A DNA stretch of 64,000 nucleotides. Source: Natrinema caseinilyticum. GTDB lineage: Archaea > Halobacteriota > Halobacteria > Halobacteriales > Natrialbaceae. Position numbers and translations under genes: made by a program. Each line of letters starts with the position of its first letter. Positions within the stretch are counted from its first letter, which is position 1. Shown here piece after piece: positions 26,479 to 35,008 of the stretch. The notes under the pieces are model-generated. The model had not been told where the DNA came from and did not search any database. It saw nothing but the letters and a program-made list of their open reading frames with translations. Where the stretch lies: contig NZ_CP100445.1 in the NCBI RefSeq assembly GCF_024227435.1, positions 930,001 through 994,000 of the forward strand, written 5' to 3'.

Positions 26479-27438
26479 ATGACGCGGTCTATCATCGATC
26501 AACACAGCGGCGAATCACAGTCACAGGAGGTCGAGACTGGTCTGTGTCCCGACTGCGAGACCGACACGGTCGTCCACGATCCGGACCGCGGCGAACAGGT
26601 CTGTGAGGAATGCGGCCTCGTTCTCACTGAGGATCCCATCGATTACGGGCCGGAATGGCGTGCGTTCAACGCCCAGGAACACGACGAACTGTCGCGGGTC
26701 GGCGCCCCACTGACGCAGTCGATGCACGATCGCGGTCTGACGACGACCATCGACTGGCGCAACAAAGACGCCAACGGCCATTCGATGTCGGCCGACAAAC
26801 ACGGCCAGCTCCATCGGCTCCGCGTCTGGCAGGAGCGAATCCGAACGAAAAATGCGGGCGAACGAAACCTGAAGTACGCACTCTCCGAAATCGATCGCAT
26901 GGTGAGCGCGCTAGGCGTTCCGAAGCCGGTGAAGGAAACGGCGAGCGTTATCTACCGACAGGCGCTCGAGCAGGACCTCATTCGCGGTCGGTCGATCGAG
27001 GGCGTCGCGACCAGCGCACTCTACACGGCGTGTCGTAAAGAAGACATTCCCCGGAGTCTCGAGGAAGTAACGTCCGTTTCACGGGTCGACCAGCGGGAGA
27101 TCGGTCGGACCTATCGGTACATCGCAGATGAACTGGACATTAACCTGGAACCGACGAACCCCCGCCAGTTCGTTCCGCGATTCTGCTCCGAACTCGACGT
27201 CGACAAAGACGTAGAGACCAAAGCGATCGAGATCATCGACCGGACCACGGAACAGGGACTCCACTCGGGCAAGTCGCCGACCGGCTTTGCCGCCGCCGCA
27301 ATCTACGCCGCCGGACTCCTCTGTGACGAGACGATTCCGCAACGAGCCGTCGCCGACACCGCACAGACGACCGTCGTCACCGTCAGAAACCGGTACCGCG
27401 AGCAACTCGAGGCCATCGACCAGCAGCCGGCTACATGA
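26479..27438 (+). CDS. tfb: Transcription initiation factor IIB (TFB)
   Basis: 319 residues from the ATG at 26479, giving the normal TFB length; the frame is open another 93 codons upstream, but that part is not TFB. The N-terminal zinc ribbon has CPDC and CEEC near residues 22-45. The B-reader DYGPEWRAF follows near 58, then two cyclin-fold repeats (first around YALSEIDRMVSALGVP, second around RTTEQGLHSGKSPTGFAAAAIY). TFB recruits RNA polymerase to TBP-bound promoters and contacts the BRE through the second cyclin fold. Haloarchaea carry several TFBs with partly specialised promoter sets. This copy lies inside the polysaccharide island, between genes whose promoters carry ATAACAAA. Confidence 0.95.
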   Translation: MTRSIIDQHSGESQSQEVETGLCPDCETDTVVHDPDRGEQVCEECGLVLTEDPIDYGPEWRAFNAQEHDELSRVGAPLTQSMHDRGLTTTIDWRNKDANGHSMSADKHGQLHRLRVWQERIRTKNAGERNLKYALSEIDRMVSALGVPKPVKETASVIYRQALEQDLIRGRSIEGVATSALYTACRKEDIPRSLEEVTSVSRVDQREIGRTYRYIADELDINLEPTNPRQFVPRFCSELDVDKDVETKAIEIIDRTTEQGLHSGKSPTGFAAAAIYAAGLLCDETIPQRAVADTAQTTVVTVRNRYREQLEAIDQQPAT

Positions 27439-27607
27439 CCGATCGGTCGTCCTCTTCGTAGACCTCCTCGTCGAGCAGCGCGTGCAGGTTGCTGTACGGA
27501 ACGAACGCGAGAAACTGGTCGCCGCCGTCGTACAGTTCGAGTCCGTTTTCGGTGTGATCGTAACGTTCACACGCGATCTGTCCCTCCGGAAGGATCGCAC
27601 GGTACAT
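27431..27607 (-). CDS. Small acidic protein, 58 residues
   Basis: From the ATG at 27607: begins MYRAILPEGQIACERYDHT and ends with an acidic EEVYEEDDRSVM tail. Its stop lies inside the last codons of tfb (8-base convergent overlap). A TATA-like GTATATTTG about 30 bases upstream, near 27637, fits a leaderless transcript. Codon use and composition are haloarchaeal. Short proteins of this style next to tfb genes are seen in haloarchaea, but I cannot name a function. A single Cys makes a metal site unlikely. Confidence 0.6.
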   Translation of the reverse strand: MYRAILPEGQIACERYDHTENGLELYDGGDQFLAFVPYSNLHALLDEEVYEEDDRSVM

Positions 27608-28072
27608 GGTAGTTCCAAGGTAATGCAGACAAATATACTATACTCACAGCCTCAGCGCGTGTTCGGTACCGAAAGGCGTCGACCCGAACGGATCGATACC
27701 GGAGCGACTGCCTCTCGTCCACCTTCGGCGATTAGGGGGACGATCAGTAAGTGAGTCGGAGTCAGATCAGCAGTCGAACTCCGGCTGTTCGGTCACCTGC
27801 CCGCCGTCAGAGCGGGTCGGATCGACGAACTGGACGCCGCTGACGACGAACCGGGCGCCGTCGTGAGCGTGATCCAGTTCGATCGTCCAGCCGTGTGACT
27901 CGAGGAGACGCCGGACGATGGACAGCCCGAAGCCTGCCCTCGCGTCGGTCGTCGTGTAGCCGTATTCGAAGACGGCATCACCCGCCGGAAATCGGTCCGG
28001 GACCGGATCCGCTCGGCGGGAAGCCGCCGGCGAACGAAATCGGTTTAGTCGATCCGGCGCTACCGAACGGTA
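27608..28072. other. Intergenic region with kinase remnant
   Basis: 465 bp. Besides the promoter of the 58-residue gene (near 27630-27645) and the histidine-kinase remnant (27767-27994), nothing is supported. The helicase gene starts with GTG at 28073. Confidence 0.5.
27767..27994 (-). pseudogene. C-terminal fragment of a sensor histidine kinase
   Basis: The frame encodes the end of a HATPase domain: FEYGYTTTDARAGFGLSIV is the classical haloarchaeal G box, followed by RRLLESHGWTIELDHAHDG and ARFVVSGVQF, then a stop. The N box, His box and sensor domains are absent; upstream the frame runs into the helicase gene on the other strand and loses similarity. It is a decayed remnant, so a larger kinase gene once stood here, probably lost when the helicase region arrived. 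It is probably not functional. Confidence 0.65.
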
Positions 28073-30052
28073 GTGACCGACGAACGTTCTCCGGAGCCAC
28101 ACGACGAGCAGCGAAGCACCTCTTCGGGCTCTATGGGATCGGAACCGATCGAGACAGAGACGGAGGAGCCACCGTCGAACGGCTCGAGAGCGGGCGATGC
28201 AGGGACGACGGGAGACGCGGCCGATGCGGGGACGGCGAGAGACGCGGACGAGGAATTTACCCTCGCCGACTTCCACGATGCCAGTCAGGAGGAGGGGCGA
28301 CCCGTCCTCACCGCCGCGGCAGTTTCCCGTGCGCTCGAGATCCCCCACGAAGAAGCCAGCGACCGGCTCGAGGCCCTCGCAGACGAGGGGTCCGTAGAGC
28401 GCCTCTCCGTTTCGACGGACCCGGTGGTCTGGTACCCGAGCGAGTTCGAGGATCTCACGGATCGCGAGCGGGTGGTCGTCTTTCCGAAGCGACGGGAGAT
28501 CGTCGTCGATCGGCCGGATCAGTTCACGCGAGCGCAGCTCTCGCAGTTCGCCCACCTCGCGGACGCGAACGGAGACCACGGGTATCGCTACGTGGTTCGA
28601 CCGGCCGACGTCTGGGGGACCCCCCACGACTCGTTCGACCAGCTGGCGCGGACGATGCGCCAGGCGCTCGGACAACGCTCCGAGGGGCTCGAAGACTGGG
28701 TCGAGAGTCAGTGGGATCGGGCCCACCAGTTCCGGCTCGTGACGCACGAGGATGGCTACACCGTACTCGAAGCCCAGAGCCCGGAGATCATGGGAAACGT
28801 CGCACGGCAGAAACTGGACGAGGAGCACGTCCACGCACCGATATCGGACACCGAGGACTGGGTTCGCGACGGATCCGAAGCCGCGATCAAGCGCATCCTC
28901 TACGAGGCGGGCTATCCGGTCCAGGACCACCGAGAGCTCGAATCGGGCGAGGAGCTGCCGATCGACCTTCAGATTCGGCTCCGCGACTATCAGCGGGCCT
29001 GGGTGGACCGCTTCGGCGAGGCCGGCGAGGGCGTCTTCGTCGGCCCGCCCGGCAGCGGGAAAACGATCGCCGCGATGGGCGCGATGGCCCACGTCGAAGG
29101 CGAGACGCTGGTGCTGGTGCCGAGTCGGGATCTCGCCCGGCAGTGGGCCGACGCGATCGTGGACTACACGTCGCTCGAGGCCGACCAGATCGGACAGTAC
29201 CACGGTGGACGCAAAGAGATTCGCCCGGTAACGATCGCCACCTACCAGATCGCTGGGATGGATCGTCACCGATCGCTGTTCGACGACCGAGAGTGGGGAC
29301 TGGTCGTCTTCGACGAGTGCCAACACGTCCCGTCGGACGTCTACCGGCGGAGCACGCACCTGCAGTCCACCCATCGACTCGGCCTGTCCGCGTCGCCGAT
29401 CAGGGAAGACGACCGCCAGACCGAAATCTTCACCCTGGTCGGTCCACCGATCGGCACCGACTGGGAGGCGCTGTTCGACGCGGGCTTCGTCGCCGAACCC
29501 GAACTCGAGATCCGGTACGTGCCGTGGGGCGACGACGAGCAGGCGAACGCCTACGGCTCCGCCGACGGCCGGGAGAAGTACCGGATCGCCGCGAAGAACC
29601 GGGGAAAGATCGACGAGGTTCGCTACCTGCTGTCCGCTCACCCCGACTCGAAGGCGCTCGTCTTCGTCGATTACTTGGCGCAGGGCCGGGACCTCTCCGA
29701 GGCGCTCGAGGTCCCCTTCCTCAGCGGCGAGACGCCCCACCACGAGCGTCGACGGCTGCTCGAGGAGTTTCGGCGCGACGAGCGCGACCTGCTGATCATC
29801 TCGCGGGTCGGCGACGAGGGGATCGACCTGCCGACGGCCGACCTCGCGATCGTCGCCTCGGGACTCGGCGGCTCTCGGCGACAGGGTACTCAACGCGCAG
29901 GTCGGACGATGCGCCCCGCTGGCGGGGCGCTCGTCTACGTCCTCGCGACGCGAGGGACCCGGGAAGAAGACTTCGCGCGGAAGCAGCTCCAGCATCTCGG
30001 GCGCAAGGGGATGACGATCCGCGAGCAAGCGGTCGAGCGGGACCCGGACTAA
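28073..30052 (+). CDS. XPB/Rad25-like superfamily 2 DNA helicase
   Basis: 659 residues from a GTG. An acidic, disordered N terminus (1-65) precedes a winged-helix-like region (VLTAAAVSRALEI near 80) and a damage-recognition-like section. The motor has Walker A GPPGSGKTIAAM near 323, Walker B DECQH near 415, the SAS motif in GLSASP near 440 and motif VI QRAGRTMRP near 610. This pattern is the XPB group rather than RecQ or Hel308. In archaea such helicases work in DNA repair with the nuclease Bax1, but no Bax1 gene is next to it; a HerA-like ATPase is. It sits inside a glycan island, suggesting insertion or exchange. Confidence 0.85.
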   Translation: MTDERSPEPHDEQRSTSSGSMGSEPIETETEEPPSNGSRAGDAGTTGDAADAGTARDADEEFTLADFHDASQEEGRPVLTAAAVSRALEIPHEEASDRLEALADEGSVERLSVSTDPVVWYPSEFEDLTDRERVVVFPKRREIVVDRPDQFTRAQLSQFAHLADANGDHGYRYVVRPADVWGTPHDSFDQLARTMRQALGQRSEGLEDWVESQWDRAHQFRLVTHEDGYTVLEAQSPEIMGNVARQKLDEEHVHAPISDTEDWVRDGSEAAIKRILYEAGYPVQDHRELESGEELPIDLQIRLRDYQRAWVDRFGEAGEGVFVGPPGSGKTIAAMGAMAHVEGETLVLVPSRDLARQWADAIVDYTSLEADQIGQYHGGRKEIRPVTIATYQIAGMDRHRSLFDDREWGLVVFDECQHVPSDVYRRSTHLQSTHRLGLSASPIREDDRQTEIFTLVGPPIGTDWEALFDAGFVAEPELEIRYVPWGDDEQANAYGSADGREKYRIAAKNRGKIDEVRYLLSAHPDSKALVFVDYLAQGRDLSEALEVPFLSGETPHHERRRLLEEFRRDERDLLIISRVGDEGIDLPTADLAIVASGLGGSRRQGTQRAGRTMRPAGGALVYVLATRGTREEDFARKQLQHLGRKGMTIREQAVERDPD

Positions 30053-30178
30053 TCCGGCGAGAGCGTTCGACGGGACCGGTGCCCGTCGAGGACCGATCGC
30101 CGAACCGAGGCCAATATTCAAGGTCGCGCATTCGGACTGTACAGATAGTATGAACGAACCGCGTTCGGTCGAGGTGGT

Positions 30179-31954
30179 GTGGCGGTGAGCGACGAACCGA
30201 CGCAGCGCCAGATTCTGGTGGGTGAAACGTCCGACGGCGCGAACCTGAAACTGCCGGTCGTCGAACTGCTCACCGGCCGTGGGTTCGTCACCGGGAAATC
30301 CGGCTCCGGGAAATCGAACACCGCGTCGGTCATCGCAGAGGAGTTACTCGAGGCGGGGTATCCGCTGCTCATCGTCGACACGGACGGGGAGTACTACGGG
30401 CTGAAAGAGGAGTACGAGATGCTCCACGCGGGTGCCGACGAGGAGTGTGACATCCAGATCGGGCCCGAACACGCAGAACAGATGGCCACGATCGCACTCG
30501 AAGAGAACGTGCCGGTGATCCTGGACGTCTCGGGGTATCTCGACGAAGACGTGGCGGACGAACTACTCCGCGAGGTGGCCCGTCAGCTGTTCGTCAAGGA
30601 GAAGAAGCTCAAGAAGCCGTTCCTGCTGGTCGTCGAGGAGGTTCACGAATACATTCCGGAAGGCGGCGGCGTCGGCGAGACGGGGAACCTGCTGATCAAG
30701 ATCAGCAAGCGCGGGCGCAAACACGGGCTCGGAATTCTCGGAATCAGCCAGCGGCCGGCCGACGTCAAGAAAGACTTCATCACCCAGGCGAACTGGCTCG
30801 TCTGGCACCGGCTGACCTGGGACAACGACACCAAGGTCGTCGGACGAATCATCGACACCGAGTACTCGGAACTGGTGGCCGATCTCGACGACGGGCAGGC
30901 GTTCGTCCAGACCGACTGGACGGAGGTCGACGTCCGCAAGGTCCAGTTCCGCCGGAAGCGGACCTTCGACGCCGGCGCGACACCCGGTCTCGAGGACTTC
31001 GAACGACCGGAACTCAAATCCGTCTCGGACACCCTGGTCGGCGACCTCCAGGAGATTTCCGAGCGCAAGGACCGGGAACAGGACCGGATTCACCAACTCG
31101 AGAACGAACTCGAGAAGAAAGAGAAACGAATCGAGACCCTCGAAGACGAGTTATCCTCGGCGCGGGACGTCTCGAGTGCGGCCAAGCAGATGGCGGACGC
31201 CCTGCAGAACACGGAAACGGTCCAGTCGCAACTGCCCGGCGGCGGCGAGGACCTCCGCCGTCTACACGAGGAGATCGCCGAACTCGAGGCCGAACGCGAC
31301 GAGTTGCGGGAGAAACTCGACACCAGCGACGACCGCATCGATCGTCTCGAGGACGAACTCGCCGCTCGGACGTCGAAACTGAAACGAATCCGGTCCGAGA
31401 ACCACCAGTTGCGCAACGTCGTCCGCGAACTCGAGCGCGAGCGGCCGTACGCGGCGAACGAGGAAAACGGGGCGAGCGACGACGGCGAGGCGAGCGACGG
31501 GGACGACTCGTCGTCGATCGTCCAGGCCGGCGGCGAAGCCCACGAGTACGGGTACACGCCGGTTGACGGAGACGCGGACGCGGACTCGAACGCGTCGTCG
31601 GACGGCGACGAGGCGACAGCCACGGAAGACGACGCCGCGTTCGTCGTCGCCGACGAGGAACGCGAGCTCGCGGACCTGCTCGAGGTGTCTTCGGTCCGGA
31701 ATCGCGTGGAGCGCGCGTGCGAGGGCTCTCAATGTTCGATCGAGACCGCCGAGGAGATCCTGGCCGTGTTCGCACGCGAGGGGGCGCTCGCGACCGAACC
31801 GGTCGCCGATCGGGTCGATCGGTCGGCGGTCGCGGTACAGAGTCTCCTGTCGGAACTCCGGACGGAAGAACTGCTAGAGCGAACCGGCGAGCGGACGTAC
31901 TCGCTGAGCGATGCGGTCCGAACCGCGCTGGCCGAGACTGCGCCGGTCGAGTGA
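30179..31954 (+). CDS. HerA/DUF87-like ATPase with coiled coil and C-terminal winged helix
   Basis: 591 residues from GTG at 30179 (GTG at 30185 is the alternative). ATPase motifs: Walker A GKSGSGKSNTA near residue 40, Walker B LLVVEEVHEYIP near 150, sensor GISQRPADV near 190. Residues about 280-425 form a long heptad-rich coiled coil (QLENELEKKEKRIETLEDEL and following). An acidic linker and a C-terminal winged-helix segment (EEILAVFAREGALATEPVADR) end the protein. HerA-type motors translocate DNA as hexamers. It follows the XPB-like helicase by 126 bases on the same strand, so the pair may act together on DNA. A 13-codon frame (ATG at 30150) ends in a TGA overlapping the second GTG. Confidence 0.85.
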   Translation: MAVSDEPTQRQILVGETSDGANLKLPVVELLTGRGFVTGKSGSGKSNTASVIAEELLEAGYPLLIVDTDGEYYGLKEEYEMLHAGADEECDIQIGPEHAEQMATIALEENVPVILDVSGYLDEDVADELLREVARQLFVKEKKLKKPFLLVVEEVHEYIPEGGGVGETGNLLIKISKRGRKHGLGILGISQRPADVKKDFITQANWLVWHRLTWDNDTKVVGRIIDTEYSELVADLDDGQAFVQTDWTEVDVRKVQFRRKRTFDAGATPGLEDFERPELKSVSDTLVGDLQEISERKDREQDRIHQLENELEKKEKRIETLEDELSSARDVSSAAKQMADALQNTETVQSQLPGGGEDLRRLHEEIAELEAERDELREKLDTSDDRIDRLEDELAARTSKLKRIRSENHQLRNVVRELERERPYAANEENGASDDGEASDGDDSSSIVQAGGEAHEYGYTPVDGDADADSNASSDGDEATATEDDAAFVVADEERELADLLEVSSVRNRVERACEGSQCSIETAEEILAVFAREGALATEPVADRVDRSAVAVQSLLSELRTEELLERTGERTYSLSDAVRTALAETAPVE

Positions 31955-31995
31955 GGACCGTCCGTCTCGAAATTCCTCGCGGAGTCGACCCGGAC

Positions 31996-33120
31996 TCAGC
32001 GTTGCAGTCGATCGCCGACGGCCTCGATCGCCGACGCATCGATCCCCTGGTGGACCGGGAGGACGACCAGTTCTTTCGAGAGCTGGTTCGAGGTCTCGTA
32101 CGCGTCGTTTTCGTGGACCGATCGGCGGAGTATCGGCCAGTTGTGAGCCCCGACGACGCCGCAGTTCTCGAGTTCCGTCAGGAACGCCTGCGGTTCGTCG
32201 GCTCGGACCGGAAATTCGTACGGACAGATCCCCTCCGGAAGCCGCTCGTAGAAGACCGTGACGTCGTCACGGGTGGCAAGGACGTGGCGCCAGGCTCGGT
32301 AGTTTTCTCGTCGGGACGTTCGGATCGCCGCGGGATCTGCGGCGTCGGTGATGGCCTTCGAAAGCCTCGACATGGGGTCTTTGGTCGCCTCGTAGCGCCC
32401 CTCTGGATCGACGCTCGACGGGTCACCGCCGCCGTTCGAGAGGAACGCCTCCACCGATCGGTGGAGCGACCGACTCGTCCCGAGAACCGTTTCGGCGACC
32501 GAGGTGGCCACGTACCGGCAGTCGGTTGCGACGACTCGATCCGACGGGCCGGCGAGCGACGACGGTTCGAACGCCTCGCGGACCGATTCGGTTGTGCGGT
32601 ACAGGATGGCCCCGTCGGGAACCGGGAGGAGTTTTCGCAGCGTCGTTATCCCGATATCACCGGTCGTCCCGAGTAACGTCCCGTCGGCGACGCTGAGCGG
32701 CGCGTGTGCGTTATCGTCGATGTGATAGCAGTCGTACTCGTCGGCCAACGTCGAGATCGTCTCGAGGCCGGGCTGGGGAAAGCCGAAGTAGTTGACCGAC
32801 ATGACGGCGATGGTGTCGGTATCCATTCGAGATTCGAGGTCGGCGACGTCGGGTGCGAGCGTCTCCTCGATCGCGTAGAATCGGGACTCGAGGTCGAGGT
32901 CGTGGAACGGTTCGACGACCGCCGGAGAGAGATAAGCCGGAACGAGAACGTTCTGGCCCGGCTCGACGAGAGTAGCGAGACCGTCTCGGAGCGCGACTTT
33001 CCCGGCGCCGTAGTACGTGTAGTCGACAGTCGGGGCGTGTTCGTCGACGAACGAGTCGATTCCGACGTCCCCCGACCGCGTGAGGGTGGCATCGAACACG
33101 GAGGGGGTAGCACTGATCAT
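31996..33120 (-). CDS. DegT/DnrJ/EryC1/StrS-type aminotransferase
   Basis: 374 residues. PLP-fold features include the glycine turn YYGAGKVALRDGL near residue 37, the Asp-containing strand YHIDDNAHAPLS near 128 and the probable PLP lysine in TTLRKLLPVPDGA near 175. Fold type I enzymes of this family transaminate keto-sugar nucleotides to amino sugars, but some relatives act as dehydratases, depending on the Lys. It is convergent with the HerA-like gene and divergent from the second phosphatase-superfamily gene. The likely role is making an amino sugar for the island polymer; a FemAB/GNAT acyltransferase nearby could then acylate it. Confidence 0.83.
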   Translation of the reverse strand: MISATPSVFDATLTRSGDVGIDSFVDEHAPTVDYTYYGAGKVALRDGLATLVEPGQNVLVPAYLSPAVVEPFHDLDLESRFYAIEETLAPDVADLESRMDTDTIAVMSVNYFGFPQPGLETISTLADEYDCYHIDDNAHAPLSVADGTLLGTTGDIGITTLRKLLPVPDGAILYRTTESVREAFEPSSLAGPSDRVVATDCRYVATSVAETVLGTSRSLHRSVEAFLSNGGGDPSSVDPEGRYEATKDPMSRLSKAITDAADPAAIRTSRRENYRAWRHVLATRDDVTVFYERLPEGICPYEFPVRADEPQAFLTELENCGVVGAHNWPILRRSVHENDAYETSNQLSKELVVLPVHQGIDASAIEAVGDRLQR

Positions 33121-33346
33121 ACGTGTGATTGTAATCCGGTGATGGGTGCGGTGATCGTCGTCGTAACGGCAGCGGCCACGGCGATCATCGACATAATAGA
33201 GAAACGACCGTGCCCTTAGTGATACAGGCAGTACCGTTCGTGGTACCTTCGCAATCGATACTTACAGTCGCCGGCAAAATCGCCGCCTGAGCCACAATAT
33301 CGACCTTACAGCTCGCAGCACGAGCCTATAGACGGCCAGCACTCGC

Positions 33347-33354
33347 ATAACAAA
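33347..33354 (+). promoter_or_regulatory. Island promoter motif ATAACAAA
   Basis: A perfect ATAACAAA followed by GCACGG, beginning 33 bases before the ATG at 33380. It is the last copy I see on the right side of the island. Confidence 0.6.
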
Positions 33355-33379
33355 GCACGGGCGAACGAATACCGCGTCT

Positions 33380-35008
33380 ATGGCAGGTTCGACCGACGAA
33401 GAAGACCTTCGTCTGCTCGTCGTGGGGCTCGATGCGGGCTGTCGGCCGATACTCGAGCCGCTGTTCGAAGCGGGCGAGCTTCCGACCCTTCGGCGACTGT
33501 TCGACACCGGGACGTCGGGGCCGCTCGAGTCCCAGATCCCACCGTGGACCGCGAGCGCCTGGCCGTCGCTGTATACCGGGAAGAATCCGGGAAAGCACGG
33601 CGTCTACGACTTTCTCACGTTCGACGGGTACGACTGGGACGTCGTCAACGCGACCCACGTCAGAGCGCGACCGATCTGGGAGCTACTGAGCGAGCATGGA
33701 TTCTCGAGCGTCGTCGTGAACGTCCCGGTAACGCATCCCGCTCGAGAATTCGACGGCGCACTGATTCCGGGGTTGACAGCCCCCGAAGACCCGAACTGCT
33801 ACCCGCCCGGGATACTCGAGGACGTCAAGAGGGCCTGCGGTGGCGAGTACTGGCTCTACCCACAGAGCGGCCCGGTATCGGACCGGTCGATCGACGGGTA
33901 CGAGCGGACGATCGAACTGCGGGGGACGGCGTTTCGATATCTCTGTCGCCGTATCGATCCGGCGTTCGGATTCCTCCAGTTCCAACAGACCGACTCGGTG
34001 TTTCACGAGCGACCGGGCGACAGGGACGCGGTCGAAGCGGTGTACCGGGAAGTGGACCGACAGCTGGACGAGACGCTTCAGGAAGCCGATCCCGAGAACG
34101 TCCTCGTCGTCAGCGATCACGGAATGGGAACCGTCACGGGGACCGAATTTCGCGTCAACGAATTCCTTCGCGACGCCGGATACGTCACCGCCCAAAGCGG
34201 CGGCGAGGGAATGCCGAACTGGTCGAAAGCCTGGGAGAACGACCTGCTCGAGGGGGCCGAAGCCGGGGAGCACGAGCCGAGTCCGCTCGAGCGAGGCATG
34301 AATCTCGCGGCGAAAGTCGGACTCACGACGCAGCGCGTCGCGAACGCGCTCGATCGCGTCGGACTGAAAGAACCGATCGGCAAGCGAGTGCCGAACGACG
34401 TACAGCGGGCGGCGAGCGAGCAGGTGGACTTTCCAGAATCGCGCGCGTTCGTCCGCTCGAAGAGCGAACTCGGCGTCCGGATCAACCTCGAGGGGCGCGA
34501 ACCGAACGGGCAGGTTCCCGAATCGGTGTACGAAACCGTTCGCGAGGACGTAATCGACGCGTTGACGGATGTCCGGACGCCGGACGGGAAGCCGATGTTC
34601 GACGCTGTCGAACCCAGAGAGGCGTATTTCGAGGGGCCACACGTCGACAAGGCACCCGACATCGTGACGGTTCCATCAGACTTCGACAACGCGATCTCCG
34701 CCGACCTGGGGAAGGCACGTTTCGGCGAGCCGATGGATCCGTGGAACCACAAGCGAACCGGCGTCGTTGCGGCCGTCGGCCCGGCGTTCGAGGACGCCGT
34801 CGCGCTCAAGGACGCGACGATCTTCGACGTCGCACCGACGATCTGTTCGCTGTTCGACGTCCCGATCGACGCGGCGATGGACGGTGACCCGCTCCCGGTG
34901 ATCGACGGGAGCGCGGTGCGACCGTATCCGGCCTACGATCCGGCACCGATCACGGCGACCGACGATGGAGCGGTCGAAGAGAGACTTTCCGATCTTGGCT
35001 ACCTATGA
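33380..35008 (+). CDS. Alkaline-phosphatase-superfamily phosphodiesterase/phosphotransferase (second paralogue)
   Basis: 542 residues. The same architecture as the protein at 8317: LLVVGLDAGCRPILEPL at the N terminus, ASAWPSLYTGKNPGKHG near residue 58, VVSDHGMGTVTG near 240 and the late metal His in WNHKRTGVVAAVGP near 455. Shared phrases (GELPTLRRLFD versus GELPAFARLRE, both ending in a short LGYL/LGYME tail) show common ancestry. It is cytoplasmic and without a signal peptide. The ATGA overlap with the acyltransferase gene makes a two-gene operon. Possible substrates are phospho-sugar or polyprenyl-phosphate intermediates; this is not readable from sequence. Confidence 0.87.
   Translation: MAGSTDEEDLRLLVVGLDAGCRPILEPLFEAGELPTLRRLFDTGTSGPLESQIPPWTASAWPSLYTGKNPGKHGVYDFLTFDGYDWDVVNATHVRARPIWELLSEHGFSSVVVNVPVTHPAREFDGALIPGLTAPEDPNCYPPGILEDVKRACGGEYWLYPQSGPVSDRSIDGYERTIELRGTAFRYLCRRIDPAFGFLQFQQTDSVFHERPGDRDAVEAVYREVDRQLDETLQEADPENVLVVSDHGMGTVTGTEFRVNEFLRDAGYVTAQSGGEGMPNWSKAWENDLLEGAEAGEHEPSPLERGMNLAAKVGLTTQRVANALDRVGLKEPIGKRVPNDVQRAASEQVDFPESRAFVRSKSELGVRINLEGREPNGQVPESVYETVREDVIDALTDVRTPDGKPMFDAVEPREAYFEGPHVDKAPDIVTVPSDFDNAISADLGKARFGEPMDPWNHKRTGVVAAVGPAFEDAVALKDATIFDVAPTICSLFDVPIDAAMDGDPLPVIDGSAVRPYPAYDPAPITATDDGAVEERLSDLGYL

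Noticed and set aside
26293-26505. Basic 70-residue frame with a CRHC motif
   Set aside because: Only a GTG start, only one Cys pair, and it overlaps the tfb start; no support for translation.
27995-30121. Long minus-strand open frame opposite the helicase gene
   Set aside because: Only its last 75 codons (kept as the kinase remnant) resemble a protein; the rest mirrors the helicase gene.
33121-33140. ATTACAAT before the aminotransferase start as another island-motif copy
   Set aside because: Only 15 bases from the start codon and one more mismatch; spacing does not fit the set.
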